A stretch of DNA of 64,000 bases from Mobiluncus massiliensis (lineage in GTDB: Bacteria; Actinomycetota; Actinomycetes; Actinomycetales; Actinomycetaceae): positions 62,001-126,000 of the forward strand of contig NZ_OX458329.1 in assembly GCF_949769255.1 (NCBI RefSeq), in the 5' to 3' direction. Below are positions 17,190-26,021 of the stretch, piece after piece (positions within the stretch are counted from its first letter, which is position 1; the number at the start of each line of letters is the position of its first letter). The translations under genes and the position numbers were made by a program. The notes beneath the pieces are model-generated. The model had not been told where the DNA came from. It worked only from the letters and a program-made list of their open reading frames with translations, and did not search any database.

Positions 17190-18404
17190 GTGAGTCTTCC
17201 TCCACCTCCCGAAAACGAATCTTTGCCGCCCGCGCCTGTAAACCCCACGACCTACCCCGGAGCCCAGCCAGCGATGCCTCCCGCGCAGCCTCAACATACC
17301 GCGCAGCACGTCGCGCAGCCTAGCCAGCCGGAACAGCCCGGTTTTGCCCCGGCTCAACCCGCTGCTCCAATGCAGCCAGTCGCACCTTCTGTGATGCCTC
17401 CGGTTTCTTATCAGCCAATGCCTCCCGCTCCGGTCCAGCCGATGCCTCCGGCTGCGGGTCCGGCGATGCCTCCGGCTCCAGGGCAGCCGATGGGTGTGCC
17501 CCAAGCTGCCGGGCAACCTGTTCCGCCTGTGACCGGTGCACAGCCCATGGTTGGCTACACCAACCAAATTCCCGGTGGCGCTCCTGGCCAGGGGGGCATC
17601 TACATCGCGATGCCAAAGCAAGACGGCGAATTCATGAAAGCCTTGAAGGCGATTTTCCCCACATTTAAGCGGATTCACAAATCCCAAGGCGACCAGGTAG
17701 TGCTGGAGAACCTGCAGCTGAAAGCCTGGTGGTGGGTGATGTTCCTGCTGTTCAGCCTCATTTCCGGCTTGGCATATTCCGTTGGGGTAGCGCGTTCAGC
17801 GGACTTGATGGTGGGCGGTTTTATCAACGGTTTGAGCAATTCCATCGGAGCCGGAAGCATTTCGCCCTACTCCATCCTCAGCTTCGGGTACTGGTTCCTG
17901 GTCTTTTTCGTGGCCATCATCGTGTCTTTTGTGGCAGTCATTCTCCGGGCGGTTTTTGTCAAAGCTACTGTGGCAACGTTTAAAGGGGACATGACTTTCC
18001 TGCAATGCTGCAACGTGGTGGCTACCGGTCTGGTGCTTCCCACCATTGCGCTGGCAGCTATTTTCGTAATCGAGCTGCTGCCCATCCCGTTCTTGACTAT
18101 GCTGCTGGTGGTCTTATTGACGATAGCGTTCCTCGGTGGCTTGTTCATGATGGAGCTGCTGATTAGTGCCGCTATTCGCAATATTACGCGGACTGAAAAA
18201 ACTACCGCCTTGTGGCACTCTATGTTCTTGGTGTTGTGCCTGGCTTGCTTCACCTTCGTTTACCTGATTCTAGGATTTACCACCACCACCATCGCGATTG
18301 GTAGTAGCGCGGTTTCAGCCGGCACTGGCATGGTCCAGGAGGGGTTGGACAATATGGGAGGGCCGAATTTGGGAGATGCCCTCGAAGAAATGCTGGGACA
18401 ATAA
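17190..18404 (+). CDS. Proline-rich membrane protein of unknown function
   Basis: About 404 residues from the GTG at 17190, preferred over an upstream GTG (17169) because AAAGGA lies at the right distance before it. Residues 1-145 are Pro/Gln/Ala/Met-rich, with recurrent MPP and QPMPP-type units, and are presumably disordered and cytoplasmic. From about 180 there are four to five hydrophobic helices (WWWVMFLLFSLISGLAYSVGV, YWFLVFFVAIIVSFVAVIL, VATGLVLPTIALAAIFVIELL and others). No catalytic motif is visible. The layout resembles actinobacterial Yip1/DUF-type proteins with a low-complexity leader, but I cannot assign a family. A terminator follows at 18427. Confidence 0.75.
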   Translation: MSLPPPPENESLPPAPVNPTTYPGAQPAMPPAQPQHTAQHVAQPSQPEQPGFAPAQPAAPMQPVAPSVMPPVSYQPMPPAPVQPMPPAAGPAMPPAPGQPMGVPQAAGQPVPPVTGAQPMVGYTNQIPGGAPGQGGIYIAMPKQDGEFMKALKAIFPTFKRIHKSQGDQVVLENLQLKAWWWVMFLLFSLISGLAYSVGVARSADLMVGGFINGLSNSIGAGSISPYSILSFGYWFLVFFVAIIVSFVAVILRAVFVKATVATFKGDMTFLQCCNVVATGLVLPTIALAAIFVIELLPIPFLTMLLVVLLTIAFLGGLFMMELLISAAIRNITRTEKTTALWHSMFLVLCLACFTFVYLILGFTTTTIAIGSSAVSAGTGMVQEGLDNMGGPNLGDALEEMLGQ

Positions 18405-18426
18405 CCCTCGCGGCGAGTCTGAGAAC

Positions 18427-18480
18427 AGTTCCCTGGGGAAGCGGCGAGAGTCTCGTGGCAACCCCGGGGAACTTTCTTTT
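18427..18480 (+). terminator. Intrinsic terminator after the Pro-rich membrane protein gene
   Basis: Stem AGTTCCCTGGGG (18427-18438) pairs with CCCCGGGGAACT (18462-18473) with one mismatch, followed by TTCTTTT. Confidence 0.7.
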
Positions 18481-18633
18481 GCTTTAGGCCGGCCGCCGCG
18501 AACTTGACCGCAGTCTGAATCCGCCACCCGATAAAAACAACCCTGCGAGTTACTGATAGGATAAACCCGTCACGGGGACCATCCCGCCCCGGCCCGTTCG
18601 AGGCCGGAAACTGTTGACATTCAGGAGTTATAC

Positions 18634-20166
18634 GTGCGTATAGGAATACCGAGAGAGCCCGCTGAGGGGCAAAAACTGGTATCCGCCACACCTGACACCG
18701 TTGGCAAACTGATTAAGTTGGGTTATGAGGTCATTGTCGAAGCCGGAGCTGGCTCCGATGCGTCGTACCCTGACCAGCTTTATCGCGATGCCGGTGCCGA
18801 AGTGGTGGGACCGCAGGAAGTTTGGCAGGCAGACATTGTCACGACTTTGGACACCCCGCCGCAAGACAAAATCGACCAGCTGCGTGAAGGCACCGTGTTG
18901 ATTTCACGCCTCGGGGTGCGTATCCACCCCGAAATCGCCGAAGTGTTCGCTAAACGTAACGTGACCGCGATTTCGATGGACGCCGTGCCGCGCATTACCC
19001 GCGCTCAAGCGATGGACGTGCTGTCCTCGATGGCAAACATCGCTGGTTACCGCGCGGTTATCGAAGCCGCTAACGCTTTCGGGCGTTTGTTCACCGGCCA
19101 GGTCACAGCCGCCGGCAAGATGCCCCCCGCCAAGGTTTACGTCATTGGCGCTGGTGTTGCCGGTCTGGCGGCTATCGGCACCGCGAACTCGATGGGTGCC
19201 ATCGTCCAGGCCACCGATGTGCGCGCCGCCGCGGCGGAACAGGTGGAATCCATGGGCGCTGAGTTCGTGGAGATTCCCGCTCCCGCTCAGGAATCCTCGG
19301 ACGGCTACGCCAAGGAAATGAACGAGGACCAGGCCAAAGCGGCCCTGAAACTCTATACGGAACAGGCCGCCGCTTCTGACATCGTCATCACTACCGCCCA
19401 GATTCCGGGTCGTCCCGCCCCGCTGCTGCTCACTGCAGAAGCGGTGGGGGGCATGAAGCCCGGTTCCGTCATCGTGGACATGGCGGGCGGCAACTGCGAA
19501 CTGACTAAGGCCGGGGAAGTGGTGGTAACCGACAACGGCGTGACCATCATCGGCTTTACCGACCTGGCGAACCGTCTGCCCGGCCAGGCCTCCCAACTCT
19601 ACGGGCAAAACATTGTGAACCTCATGAAACTGATGACCCCGGAAAAGGACGGCACCATCGTCTTTAACCTGGAGGACGAAGTCGTGCGGGCCATCACGAT
19701 TGCCCATGAAAAGGACGTGTTGTGGCCTCCGCCGCCCATTTCGGTCTCGGCGGCCCCGGCCAAGCCCGCTCCCGCAGCGGCAGCGCCCGCGGCTGCTGAA
19801 CCGGAAAAGCCGAAGTCCCACGCCATGCGGAACTTCTGGATTTTCGTGGCCGCCGTGCTGGGCGTGGCCCTGGTCGCGGTGACACCGTTCTCAATGCTGC
19901 CCTACTACATCATTTTGGCGCTGGCGATTGTGGCCGGGTTCTACGTCATTACCAACGTGACCCACTCGCTGCACACCCCGCTGATGAGTGAAACGAACGC
20001 GATTTCGGGCATCATCCTGGTCGGCGCGATTCTCTCGTTGGCCCAATCGACCTCGTGGATTGTGACGGGCCTAGCAGGTCTGGCCATCCTGATTGCTTCT
20101 ATCAACATTTTCGGCGGTTTCTTTGTGACCCACCGTATGCTCAAGATGTTCCAGAAGGAGGACTAA
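18634..20166 (+). CDS. pntA: NAD(P) transhydrogenase, alpha subunit (domain I plus first membrane helices)
   Basis: 510 residues, GTG start six bases after AGGAG. The N-terminal NAD(H)-binding domain I spans about 1-370 ([30 protein letters not shown] as the Rossmann glycine motif, [18 protein letters not shown]). A Pro/Ala linker ([19 protein letters not shown]) leads to four membrane helices (about 405-505), so the PntAA and PntAB parts are fused as in E. coli. Known: couples hydride transfer from NADH to NADP+ with proton entry, feeding NADPH to biosynthesis and redox defence. PntB starts three bases after the stop. Confidence 0.96.
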   Translation: MRIGIPREPAEGQKLVSATPDTVGKLIKLGYEVIVEAGAGSDASYPDQLYRDAGAEVVGPQEVWQADIVTTLDTPPQDKIDQLREGTVLISRLGVRIHPEIAEVFAKRNVTAISMDAVPRITRAQAMDVLSSMANIAGYRAVIEAANAFGRLFTGQVTAAGKMPPAKVYVIGAGVAGLAAIGTANSMGAIVQATDVRAAAAEQVESMGAEFVEIPAPAQESSDGYAKEMNEDQAKAALKLYTEQAAASDIVITTAQIPGRPAPLLLTAEAVGGMKPGSVIVDMAGGNCELTKAGEVVVTDNGVTIIGFTDLANRLPGQASQLYGQNIVNLMKLMTPEKDGTIVFNLEDEVVRAITIAHEKDVLWPPPPISVSAAPAKPAPAAAAPAAAEPEKPKSHAMRNFWIFVAAVLGVALVAVTPFSMLPYYIILALAIVAGFYVITNVTHSLHTPLMSETNAISGIILVGAILSLAQSTSWIVTGLAGLAILIASINIFGGFFVTHRMLKMFQKED

Positions 20167-20169
20167 GCC

Positions 20170-21699
20170 ATGTTGCACACACTTGTGAACCTTGCCGCTA
20201 ACGCGACTGACCACGCCGACATGACCACCCTCGCCTACTGGAGCGATCACGTCGAATACTTCGCCTACCTCATCGCCGCCCTGCTGTTCATCATGGCCTT
20301 GGCTGGCCTGTCTAACCAGACGACCGCCCTGCGCGGCAACAAGTTCGGTATCGCCGGCATGAGCATCGCGCTGGTGTCGATTATCTTTGTCGCCCTGACG
20401 GCCACCCCGCCGGCAAACGCCGTGACCCACGTCGGTCAAACCGCCTCTATCCTGGTGGGATGTATGCTGCTGGGGGCGATTATCGGCTTGTGGAAAGCCA
20501 AGAACGTGAAGATGACGGGAATGCCCGAACTCATCGCCCTGCTGCACTCGTTTGTAGGTCTGGCGGCGGTGCTGGTCGGGTTCAACACCTTCATGGAACT
20601 TTCGGCCACCGACAACGCGGAAACCGTGCGCGACATGGGCTTCCACCTGGGCGAAGTCGGGATTGGCATCTTTATCGGCGCGGTGACCTTCACCGGGTCC
20701 ATCATCGCCTACCTGAAGCTCTCGGCCAAGATTAAAGGCAAGCCGTTGATGCTGCCGGCGCGGAATTTCCTCAATATCCTGATGATTCTGGCAGTTATCG
20801 CCATGATTGTGTGGATGATTGTGGCCAAGCGGACCGACCCGGCTGGCGCCGATGCCACCCTGCTCCAGCAGCAGTGGATTGCTTTGGGTGTTCTGACCGC
20901 GATTTCCCTGGTGCTCGGTTTGCACCTGGTGGCCGCCATTGGCGGCGGCGATATGCCGGTGGTCGTGTCCATGCTGAACTCGTACTCCGGCTGGGCGGCC
21001 GCGGCGGCGGGCTTTATGCTGTCCAACCCGCTGTTGATTATCGTCGGTGCCCTGGTCGGGTCCTCCGGTGCGTTCCTGAGCTACATCATGTGTAAAGGCA
21101 TGGGCCGCTCGTTTATCTCCGTTATCCTCGGCGGTTTTGGCGAGGGTGCGGGCCCGAAGCAGGAAGCCAAGGATTACGGCGAACACACCGAAATCAAGGC
21201 TCCCGAAGCCGCAGAGATTTTGAAGGGCGCCAAGTCCGTCATCATCACTCCCGGTTACGGCATGGCTACCGCGGGCGCGCAGTTTGCGGTAGCGGACTTG
21301 ACCAAGAAGCTACGTGAGGCGGGCGTGGAGGTTCGCTTCGGGATTCACCCGGTGGCGGGCCGTCTGCCTGGGCACATGAACGTGCTGTTGGCCGAGGCTA
21401 AGGTGCCTTACGACATCGTGCTGGAAATGGACGAGATTAATGACGACTTCCCCGATACCGATGTGGTCTTGGTCATCGGTGCAAACGACACCGTGAACCC
21501 TGACGCCTACGAGCCAGGCTCCCCGATTGCGGGCATGCCGGTGCTCCACGTCTGGGAGGCGGGGCGCGTGATTATCTTCAAGCGTTCGATGGCGACCGGC
21601 TACGCCGGGGTGCAAAACCCGCTGTTCTTTAACGAGAACTCGGACATGCTCTTTGGTGACGCCAAAGCCTCCGTGGAGGAAATCATCAAGAACCTGTGA
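20170..21699 (+). CDS. pntB: NAD(P) transhydrogenase, beta subunit
   Basis: 509 residues. About nine membrane helices (35-290) form domain II with PntA, followed by the NADP(H)-binding domain [78 protein letters not shown] and [15 protein letters not shown] are all canonical. The start at 20170 follows AAGGAGGACTAAGCC, which is also the end of pntA, giving translational coupling. Because the tRNA downstream and sodA read separately, the operon is just pntAB, closed by a strong terminator. Confidence 0.97.
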   Translation: MLHTLVNLAANATDHADMTTLAYWSDHVEYFAYLIAALLFIMALAGLSNQTTALRGNKFGIAGMSIALVSIIFVALTATPPANAVTHVGQTASILVGCMLLGAIIGLWKAKNVKMTGMPELIALLHSFVGLAAVLVGFNTFMELSATDNAETVRDMGFHLGEVGIGIFIGAVTFTGSIIAYLKLSAKIKGKPLMLPARNFLNILMILAVIAMIVWMIVAKRTDPAGADATLLQQQWIALGVLTAISLVLGLHLVAAIGGGDMPVVVSMLNSYSGWAAAAAGFMLSNPLLIIVGALVGSSGAFLSYIMCKGMGRSFISVILGGFGEGAGPKQEAKDYGEHTEIKAPEAAEILKGAKSVIITPGYGMATAGAQFAVADLTKKLREAGVEVRFGIHPVAGRLPGHMNVLLAEAKVPYDIVLEMDEINDDFPDTDVVLVIGANDTVNPDAYEPGSPIAGMPVLHVWEAGRVIIFKRSMATGYAGVQNPLFFNENSDMLFGDAKASVEEIIKNL

Positions 21700-21712
21700 A
21701 GTTTTTGCAGAG

Positions 21713-21750
21713 CGGTTTCCCCTGCCTTCCGGCGGGGGAAACCGTTTTTT
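21713..21750 (+). terminator. Intrinsic terminator of pntAB
   Basis: Perfect 10-bp stem CGGTTTCCCC / GGGGAAACCG (21713-21722, 21735-21744) followed by six T. Confidence 0.92.
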
Positions 21751-22152
21751 ATCCCCGCAGAGCCAGTCCTGGCGTTGAGAAACCAGAACTGAAACGAAAC
21801 CCCAGTAAAAAAGCAAAACTGCGCGTAGCATGGTTGTATATGTCGACTCGGTGAAAGCGGTAAAATGGCTGGGTTAAGGCGGCAAGTTTTTGCAAGGATG
21901 CCCATCTACATCGCGATAATTTTTCCTAGACCCGATCTACGGTGCGCGAGCGACCGATTTCGCTTCACTAAACGTCTACTCTCCATAATTGCAATCGCTA
22001 CAACCTGCAGTTTTAGAAAACCTGGGTGTGCAAACCCCCAGATTCCAGTTTGAAATCGGTTGCTCATGCAGCTGCTTCGAAATGCGGGAGGGTTTCGGGT
22101 CCGAACCGCGCCAGTGAATGCCTAAACGCAAAAATCCTCGAAGGGGAACAAA
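21751..22152. other. Intergenic stretch between pntAB and sodA with no gene seen
   Basis: About 400 bases. Short frames exist on both strands but none has a ribosome binding site, family resemblance or codon pattern like the neighbours. Base composition is mixed and locally A+T-richer near 21,910-22,010. Nothing functional can be supported. Confidence 0.5.
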
Positions 22153-22184
22153 ATGGTGGCGGCGCAAAATTACGCCGCCACCAT
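22153..22184 (-). terminator. Intrinsic terminator of sodA
   Basis: Perfect 12-bp inverted repeat ATGGTGGCGGCG / CGCCGCCACCAT (22153-22164, 22173-22184). Read on the minus strand it follows the sodA stop and is trailed by TTTTGTT. Confidence 0.85.
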
Positions 22185-22208
22185 GAGACACAGTTCCTGG
22201 CTGAAAGC

Positions 22209-22829
22209 CTAGAGCACGCCGTGATGTTTGGCGGCGGCCTCGAAGCGGCTTTCGACCTCGGTCCAGTTCACCACGTTCCACCAGGCCTTGACGTAGTCAG
22301 CTTTGACGTTCAAGTAATCCAAGTAGAAAGCGTGCTCCCACATATCCAGCATGAGCAGCGGAATTTGGGCAATCGGAATGTTCGACTGCTGGTCGAACAG
22401 CTGGAAGATGACCGGGCGACCCGCCACGCTATCCCAAGCCAGCACCGCCCAGCCGGAGCCTTGCAGTCCGGTCGCGGCCGCGGTGAAGTGCTTTTGGAAG
22501 GCTTCGAAAGAACCGAAGTATTCATCAATCGCCGCAGCGAGTTCGCCGCTGGGACGATCCGGAGTGGCGTTAGCCGGACCCATCATCTTCCAAAAAGCGG
22601 AGTGGTTAGCGTGTCCGCCCAGGTTGAAAGCGAGGTCCTTTTCGAGCTGGTTAATCGTGGCAAAGTTGCCGGTAGCGCGGGCTTCTTCGAGCTTTTCCAA
22701 AGCCGTGTTCGCGCCGTTCACATAGTTGGCGTGGTGCTTGTCGTGGTGCAGCTGCATAATTTTGCCGGAGATGTGCGGCTCCAGAGCAGCGTAATCGTAG
22801 GGGAGTTCGGGGAGCGTGTAAACCGCCAT
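22209..22829 (-). CDS. sodA: Superoxide dismutase, Fe/Mn family
   Basis: 206 residues. Metal ligands are in place: His28 ([13 protein letters not shown]), the second His in [10 protein letters not shown], and Asp and His in [13 protein letters not shown]. Length and the two-domain alpha-hairpin/alpha-beta layout match the family. Known: converts superoxide to oxygen and hydrogen peroxide in the cytosol. Whether Mn or Fe is used cannot be decided by eye; the symbol follows common annotation. Single gene with its own terminator. Confidence 0.96.
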   Translation of the reverse strand: MAVYTLPELPYDYAALEPHISGKIMQLHHDKHHANYVNGANTALEKLEEARATGNFATINQLEKDLAFNLGGHANHSAFWKMMGPANATPDRPSGELAAAIDEYFGSFEAFQKHFTAAATGLQGSGWAVLAWDSVAGRPVIFQLFDQQSNIPIAQIPLLMLDMWEHAFYLDYLNVKADYVKAWWNVVNWTEVESRFEAAAKHHGVL

Positions 22830-23009
22830 GTTTTGTTCCTAACTGTTGCAGTCAGATCCGGATTGACCCGACGGCTCGATTCTATCCGAGCATACGCGGG
22901 CTGTCTGCGGAGTATCGCCTATAGCAAAATCCCGGCCGCTAAATTTTTCGCCCGGCGGGGAAATATGTAGAATAGTAGGCGCTGCTTTTTGCAGAATAAC
23001 CAAATACCT

Positions 23010-23094
23010 GGAGGATTCGCCTAGTGGCCTATGGCGCACGCTTGGAAAGCGTGTTGGGTGCAAGCCCTCGGGGGTTCGAATCCCCCATCCTCCG
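23010..23094 (+). tRNA. tRNA-Ser (GGA)
   Basis: Class II tRNA with acceptor GGAGGAT/ATCCTCC, anticodon stem CACGC/GCGTG around loop TTGGAAA (anticodon GGA at 23044-23046), a long variable arm, T arm GGGGG-TTCGAAT-CCCCC and discriminator G. CCA is not encoded. Its 3' end is the insertion site of the mobile element that follows. A candidate -10 (TAGAAT, 22968-22973) lies upstream. Confidence 0.95.
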
Positions 23095-23095
23095 C
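23077..23095 (+). repeat. attL core (19 bp) in the 3' end of tRNA-Ser
   Basis: CGAATCCCCCATCCTCCGC occurs here and again exactly at 42620-42638. The integrase gene begins 175 bases downstream. tRNA 3' ends are the usual target of tyrosine integrases; integration recreated the tRNA. Confidence 0.9.
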
Positions 23096-23105
23096 TAGTT
23101 GAATC

Positions 23106-23141
23106 TGAAACCCTTGGAAAGCCAAGGGTTTCAGTGTTTTT
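23106..23141 (+). terminator. Intrinsic terminator downstream of tRNA-Ser
   Basis: Perfect 12-bp stem TGAAACCCTTGG / CCAAGGGTTTCA (23106-23117, 23122-23133) followed by GTGTTTTT. It lies inside the element, just past attL, and insulates tRNA transcription from the integrase gene. Confidence 0.85.
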
Positions 23142-23218
23142 AGCCCGGTATTTCAGCGATTGTGTGATTTTCATATTTTCCACACAGTATGATGATTTCC
23201 ATGGAATTCCATTCCGTT

Positions 23219-23234
23219 AGCCCTCATATAGCCC
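23219..23234 (+). repeat. Subterminal direct repeat AGCCCTCATATAGCCC, left copy
   Basis: The identical 16-mer recurs at 42554-42569 near the right end, in the same orientation, and both are preceded by a TTTCCACA-containing stretch. Candidate integrase or excisionase arm-binding sites. Confidence 0.7.
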
Positions 23235-23270
23235 TCGGGTTGGGGTGATTTAAGATTTCTGGGAGGTCTG

Positions 23271-24464
23271 ATGTCTGAAAAAGCTGCTGTTGAAGATGAG
23301 CAGCCAAAGAAGAAGCGAAAGTCTCGTAAAGGCTTCGGTTCCATAGAGAAGCTCAAGTCCGGGCGATACCGGGCATATTGGCGTAAAGGCAGCATCAAGG
23401 TTTTGGCAGATGAGACCTTTCCCAATCGGCAGTTGGCCAGTGATTGGCTGGCGGCTCAACAGGTGGCTATTGCTAAGGGACTGATTGACCCTGAGTTAGC
23501 TGAGGAAGAACTGAGCCCGGTCAAAGCTGACGTTCCCACATTCAAGGAATGGAAGGAAACCTATCTAGCTAGGAGAGAGAAGGAGGGCGGTATGAAGCCA
23601 AAGACGATTCAATCGTATAAATCCTGTTTCAACGCCCACCTTGAGGACACCTTCGGAGATATGCTCATCAATCTCATAACTAACCAGCAGGTGAAGGATT
23701 GGTATAACAGCTTTGACGGGAAGAAGCTGGGTGCGAGGAAATCTACCTACCGCGTATTTTCTGCCCTGATGAATGCTGCGGTTGATGAAGGGCTGATTGA
23801 CGCTTCTCCCGTTCATGTCAAGGGTGCTGTGTCAAAGAAGCCCACGACCGACAATCACCGCAACATTGTGGCGACCAGCGACCAGGTTCATCGTCTTGCT
23901 GCGGCTATGCCGGACGAATATGGGATTGCTGTACTGTTAGCGTTCTGGTGTTCCCTCCGTTTCGGAGAGATAACTGAACTACGCCGAAAAGACATTCGGT
24001 TCGAGGGAGAAAAAGCGGTCATTAGCGTTACCCGTGCTGTGCAATATGCGGCTGGCTTTGGTTACACAGTTGGTCCGCCGAAGAGTGAAGCCGGTATCCG
24101 GGACCTTGCGGTTCCGTCAGCAATTGTCGCTGATTTAAAGGAGCACATAGCCAAGTACGTTGCCCCGGATAAAGAATCATTGTTGGTTCACTCTCCCGCT
24201 TCGCTAGTCAAGTGGTACTCTAACAAATCTATGAATGGCCATTTCGCTAAGGCAAAGAAAGCAGTTCCTGACTTAGACCAACGATTTACCTTCCACGGAC
24301 TTCGCCACTCCGGGCTTACCCTGGCTGGCCAATCCGGGGCAACCCTGGCAGAGCTTATGCATCGGGCTGGCCATACCAATGCAGAGACTGTCATGATATA
24401 CCAGCACGCTACCCAAGACCGAGACGCCGCCATTGCCGAAAAAATGAGTGCAATTTCAAACTAG
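23271..24464 (+). CDS. int: Tyrosine recombinase (phage/ICE-type integrase)
   Basis: 397 residues, ATG five bases after GGGAGG. N-terminal arm-binding region with basic residues (KKKRKSRKGFGSIEKLKSGRYRAYW), SAM-like core-binding domain about 90-165 (TFKEWKETYLARREKEGG...), catalytic domain 195-390 with the expected residues: Arg in FWCSLRFGEITELR, His-x-x-Arg in FHGLRHSGLTLA, His in HRAGHTNAETV and the nucleophile Tyr in MIYQHATQD. Known: site-specific integration and, with Xis, excision at tRNA genes. It sits directly next to its attachment site, the usual arrangement. Confidence 0.95.
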   Translation: MSEKAAVEDEQPKKKRKSRKGFGSIEKLKSGRYRAYWRKGSIKVLADETFPNRQLASDWLAAQQVAIAKGLIDPELAEEELSPVKADVPTFKEWKETYLARREKEGGMKPKTIQSYKSCFNAHLEDTFGDMLINLITNQQVKDWYNSFDGKKLGARKSTYRVFSALMNAAVDEGLIDASPVHVKGAVSKKPTTDNHRNIVATSDQVHRLAAAMPDEYGIAVLLAFWCSLRFGEITELRRKDIRFEGEKAVISVTRAVQYAAGFGYTVGPPKSEAGIRDLAVPSAIVADLKEHIAKYVAPDKESLLVHSPASLVKWYSNKSMNGHFAKAKKAVPDLDQRFTFHGLRHSGLTLAGQSGATLAELMHRAGHTNAETVMIYQHATQDRDAAIAEKMSAISN

Positions 24465-24619
24465 TTGCGTACAGTCCGGTTGGTTTCGAAGCCTCGCTTT
24501 TTAAGCTCCTTTATTTATCCATCATGTGCATTTATCATTTAATACACGAAAGGGCAACAGGTAAATGTTCCATGTGAGAGGAATGCATGGAGTTGACGAA
24601 TAAAGAAAGGAGGCGTGTT

Positions 24620-24820
24620 GTGTCTTACTCTGATATGCATCCGGACATTTGCGTGTTCACGGTTAATGAAACTGCGAGGCGTTTGGGTTTGAGTCGACGT
24701 AGTGTTTACCGGCTGATTGCTGATGGGCGGTTGAAAGCTGTACGCCTGGATGGCATCGGTTCGGGTGTACGTGTCACTCCGGACAGTCTTAGAACTTATT
24801 TGAGCAAAGCCATCCATTGA
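24620..24820 (+). CDS. xis: Excisionase-like helix-turn-helix protein
   Basis: 66 residues from the GTG at 24620, chosen because AAAGGAGG lies six bases upstream; a weaker ATG at 24587 would add 11 residues. The core TVNETARRLGLSRRSVYRLIADGRLKAVRLDG is the MerR-like winged HTH of the excisionase family, followed by a short acidic-basic tail (VTPDSLRTYLSKAIH). Known: such proteins bend attachment-site DNA and direct the integrase to excise; some regulate transfer genes. Position next to int supports Xis. Confidence 0.8.
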   Translation: MSYSDMHPDICVFTVNETARRLGLSRRSVYRLIADGRLKAVRLDGIGSGVRVTPDSLRTYLSKAIH

Positions 24821-24944
24821 GCCACTGTTTATCCATATCCCCGCATATTTAAGGTTCCCAGTCACCCGACCATTCTAGAAGGAGCGGGTTGGCGTCTGGT
24901 CTTGGGTTTTTGGTGGGGCGGTATTGGTCTTGGGATTTTCCTTT

Positions 24945-25009
24945 AGCCCTCGATTTCCGCCTGGCAAGGTACCCGGTTTTTTGGCTGGTAGCGGCGGAAA
25001 TTGAGGGCT
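24945..25009. repeat. Large inverted repeat (17-bp arms, 31-base loop)
   Basis: Arms 24945-24961 (AGCCCTCGATTTCCGCC) and 24993-25009 are complementary at 16 of 17 positions, the remaining one being a G-T wobble. Confidence 0.85.
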
Positions 25010-25284
25010 GTTTCTTCTTTCCCTGGGATAACTGCACCCTTTTTTACCTGCTGCTTGCTGTGGCTGGGGCTGGTATTCCCCGGGCTGGCGGGTTGTTCCC
25101 TAATGGATGGCTGCATTGTTCTGCTCTTTCTGCTAGCGGAACACGCGATGTACTGCCTCTGTTGCGGGAATGCTGCGGGTTTCCGCTGGCGGGTGTGTGG
25201 TTGCGGCGGCTGGGGGCTGTGTGGTCTGGGGTGTGGTTCTTCGAGTAAAGGAACGGTAGTCGGTGCGGGAAAGCTTTTGGGTGT

Positions 25285-25322
25285 GGCGGTCTGCCGTGCC
25301 CGTAGGGCTAAGGCAGACCGCC
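25285..25322. repeat. Inverted repeat GGCGGTCTGCC / GGCAGACCGCC
   Basis: Perfect 11-bp arms (25285-25295, 25312-25322); the loop contains a further GCCC-GTA-GGGC hairpin. Confidence 0.85.
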
Positions 25323-25516
25323 TGTGGGGTAAGGTTGTTTGCCGTTCGCTGTTCATTATTGTTTTTTTAAATTTCGGAGAATGCATCCTCATCAGCGAAC
25401 TTGCTCCCCAGCACCCCGTCTAATAGCTCTTTCCTTTCCAGGGGCAAATCGAACGATATTAACCAACAACGGAGCAGCCAAGAGGGCTGTTCCCCTAAGC
25501 AGTAAGGAAAAGAACA

Positions 25517-25900
25517 ATGACTACGATTCCATTTGAAACAAACACGCCGCTCGTCGTAATGAGCGGCCCACGCCCTGCCTTTGTGTACGAGGGCGGGGTA
25601 CGCACGGAGAAAAGACTGCTGGACGCCTTGGGGCGTCCGCAAGCTAGGTTCTCTGGTGTCTCCATGATTGGCGAGGAGCCAACGGAAGTCACGGTGGAGC
25701 TTCCCGAAGAAGCCTCTGAACCGGCAGTTGTCGGCGGCACCGTCATCCTTACCGGTTCCAAGCCTTTGAAGGCTGAGCTGTCCGGCGGGGATTACGGGTC
25801 TGTCCGAGTGAAAGTCATCGGCTGCGACCGGCTTATTCCAGGCCCGTCTGCCGTGAAGATTTTCGAGCAGATTAAAGCAGCCCCGGCTCCTAAACAGTAG
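25517..25900 (+). CDS. Unknown element protein upstream of the TraB gene
   Basis: 127 residues, ATG after AAGGAAAAGAAC. Soluble and predicted beta-rich (EVTVELPEEASEPAVVGGTVILTG, YGSVRVKVIGCDRLIPG), no membrane segments and no Cys-rich motif. No family recognised. AICEs and small actinobacterial plasmids often carry a short protein at this position that activates replication or transfer, but I see no motif that shows this. It is separated from the TraB gene by about 120 bases that include a run of C/G pairs and a good ribosome binding site. Confidence 0.65.
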   Translation: MTTIPFETNTPLVVMSGPRPAFVYEGGVRTEKRLLDALGRPQARFSGVSMIGEEPTEVTVELPEEASEPAVVGGTVILTGSKPLKAELSGGDYGSVRVKVIGCDRLIPGPSAVKIFEQIKAAPAPKQ

Positions 25901-26021
25901 GCATCCGCCTCACCGGTGGGGGCGGCTGTAGCTAACTGTTCCGGTCGCCCCCCACCAACTCAAATCCCCTGGGAGGTTTCTATCTCCCAATTATTAACAA
26001 TTTCTCTACGAAAAGGAGTAG

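Larger units (their letters stand above)
24821..25516. other. Non-coding block with two large inverted repeats; candidate replication or transfer origin
   Basis: No convincing gene in about 700 bases: the longest frames are Cys/Gly/Leu-rich translations without start signals. Two stem-loops stand out (24945-25009 and 25285-25322), plus a G/T-rich strand bias between them. In AICEs the replication origin and the clt transfer locus lie in such regions near rep and tra, so this is the best candidate here; this is inference from position and structure. The motif TCGAACGATATTA at 25449 may belong to the promoter of the next operon. Confidence 0.45.

Noticed and set aside
22026-22970. A 314-residue plus-strand frame across sodA
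   Set aside because: It is antisense to sodA, whose metal ligands and family pattern are unmistakable on the other strand.
24889-25248. A membrane protein (SpdB-like transfer protein) in the element
   Set aside because: Hydrophobic translation but no start context, and it is broken by the inverted repeats; the block is better read as non-coding.
25001-25423. A 140-residue plus frame and an overlapping minus frame in the hairpin block of the element
   Set aside because: Biased translations (runs of Cys/Gly or of Pro/Arg), no ribosome binding site, and they cross the large inverted repeats.
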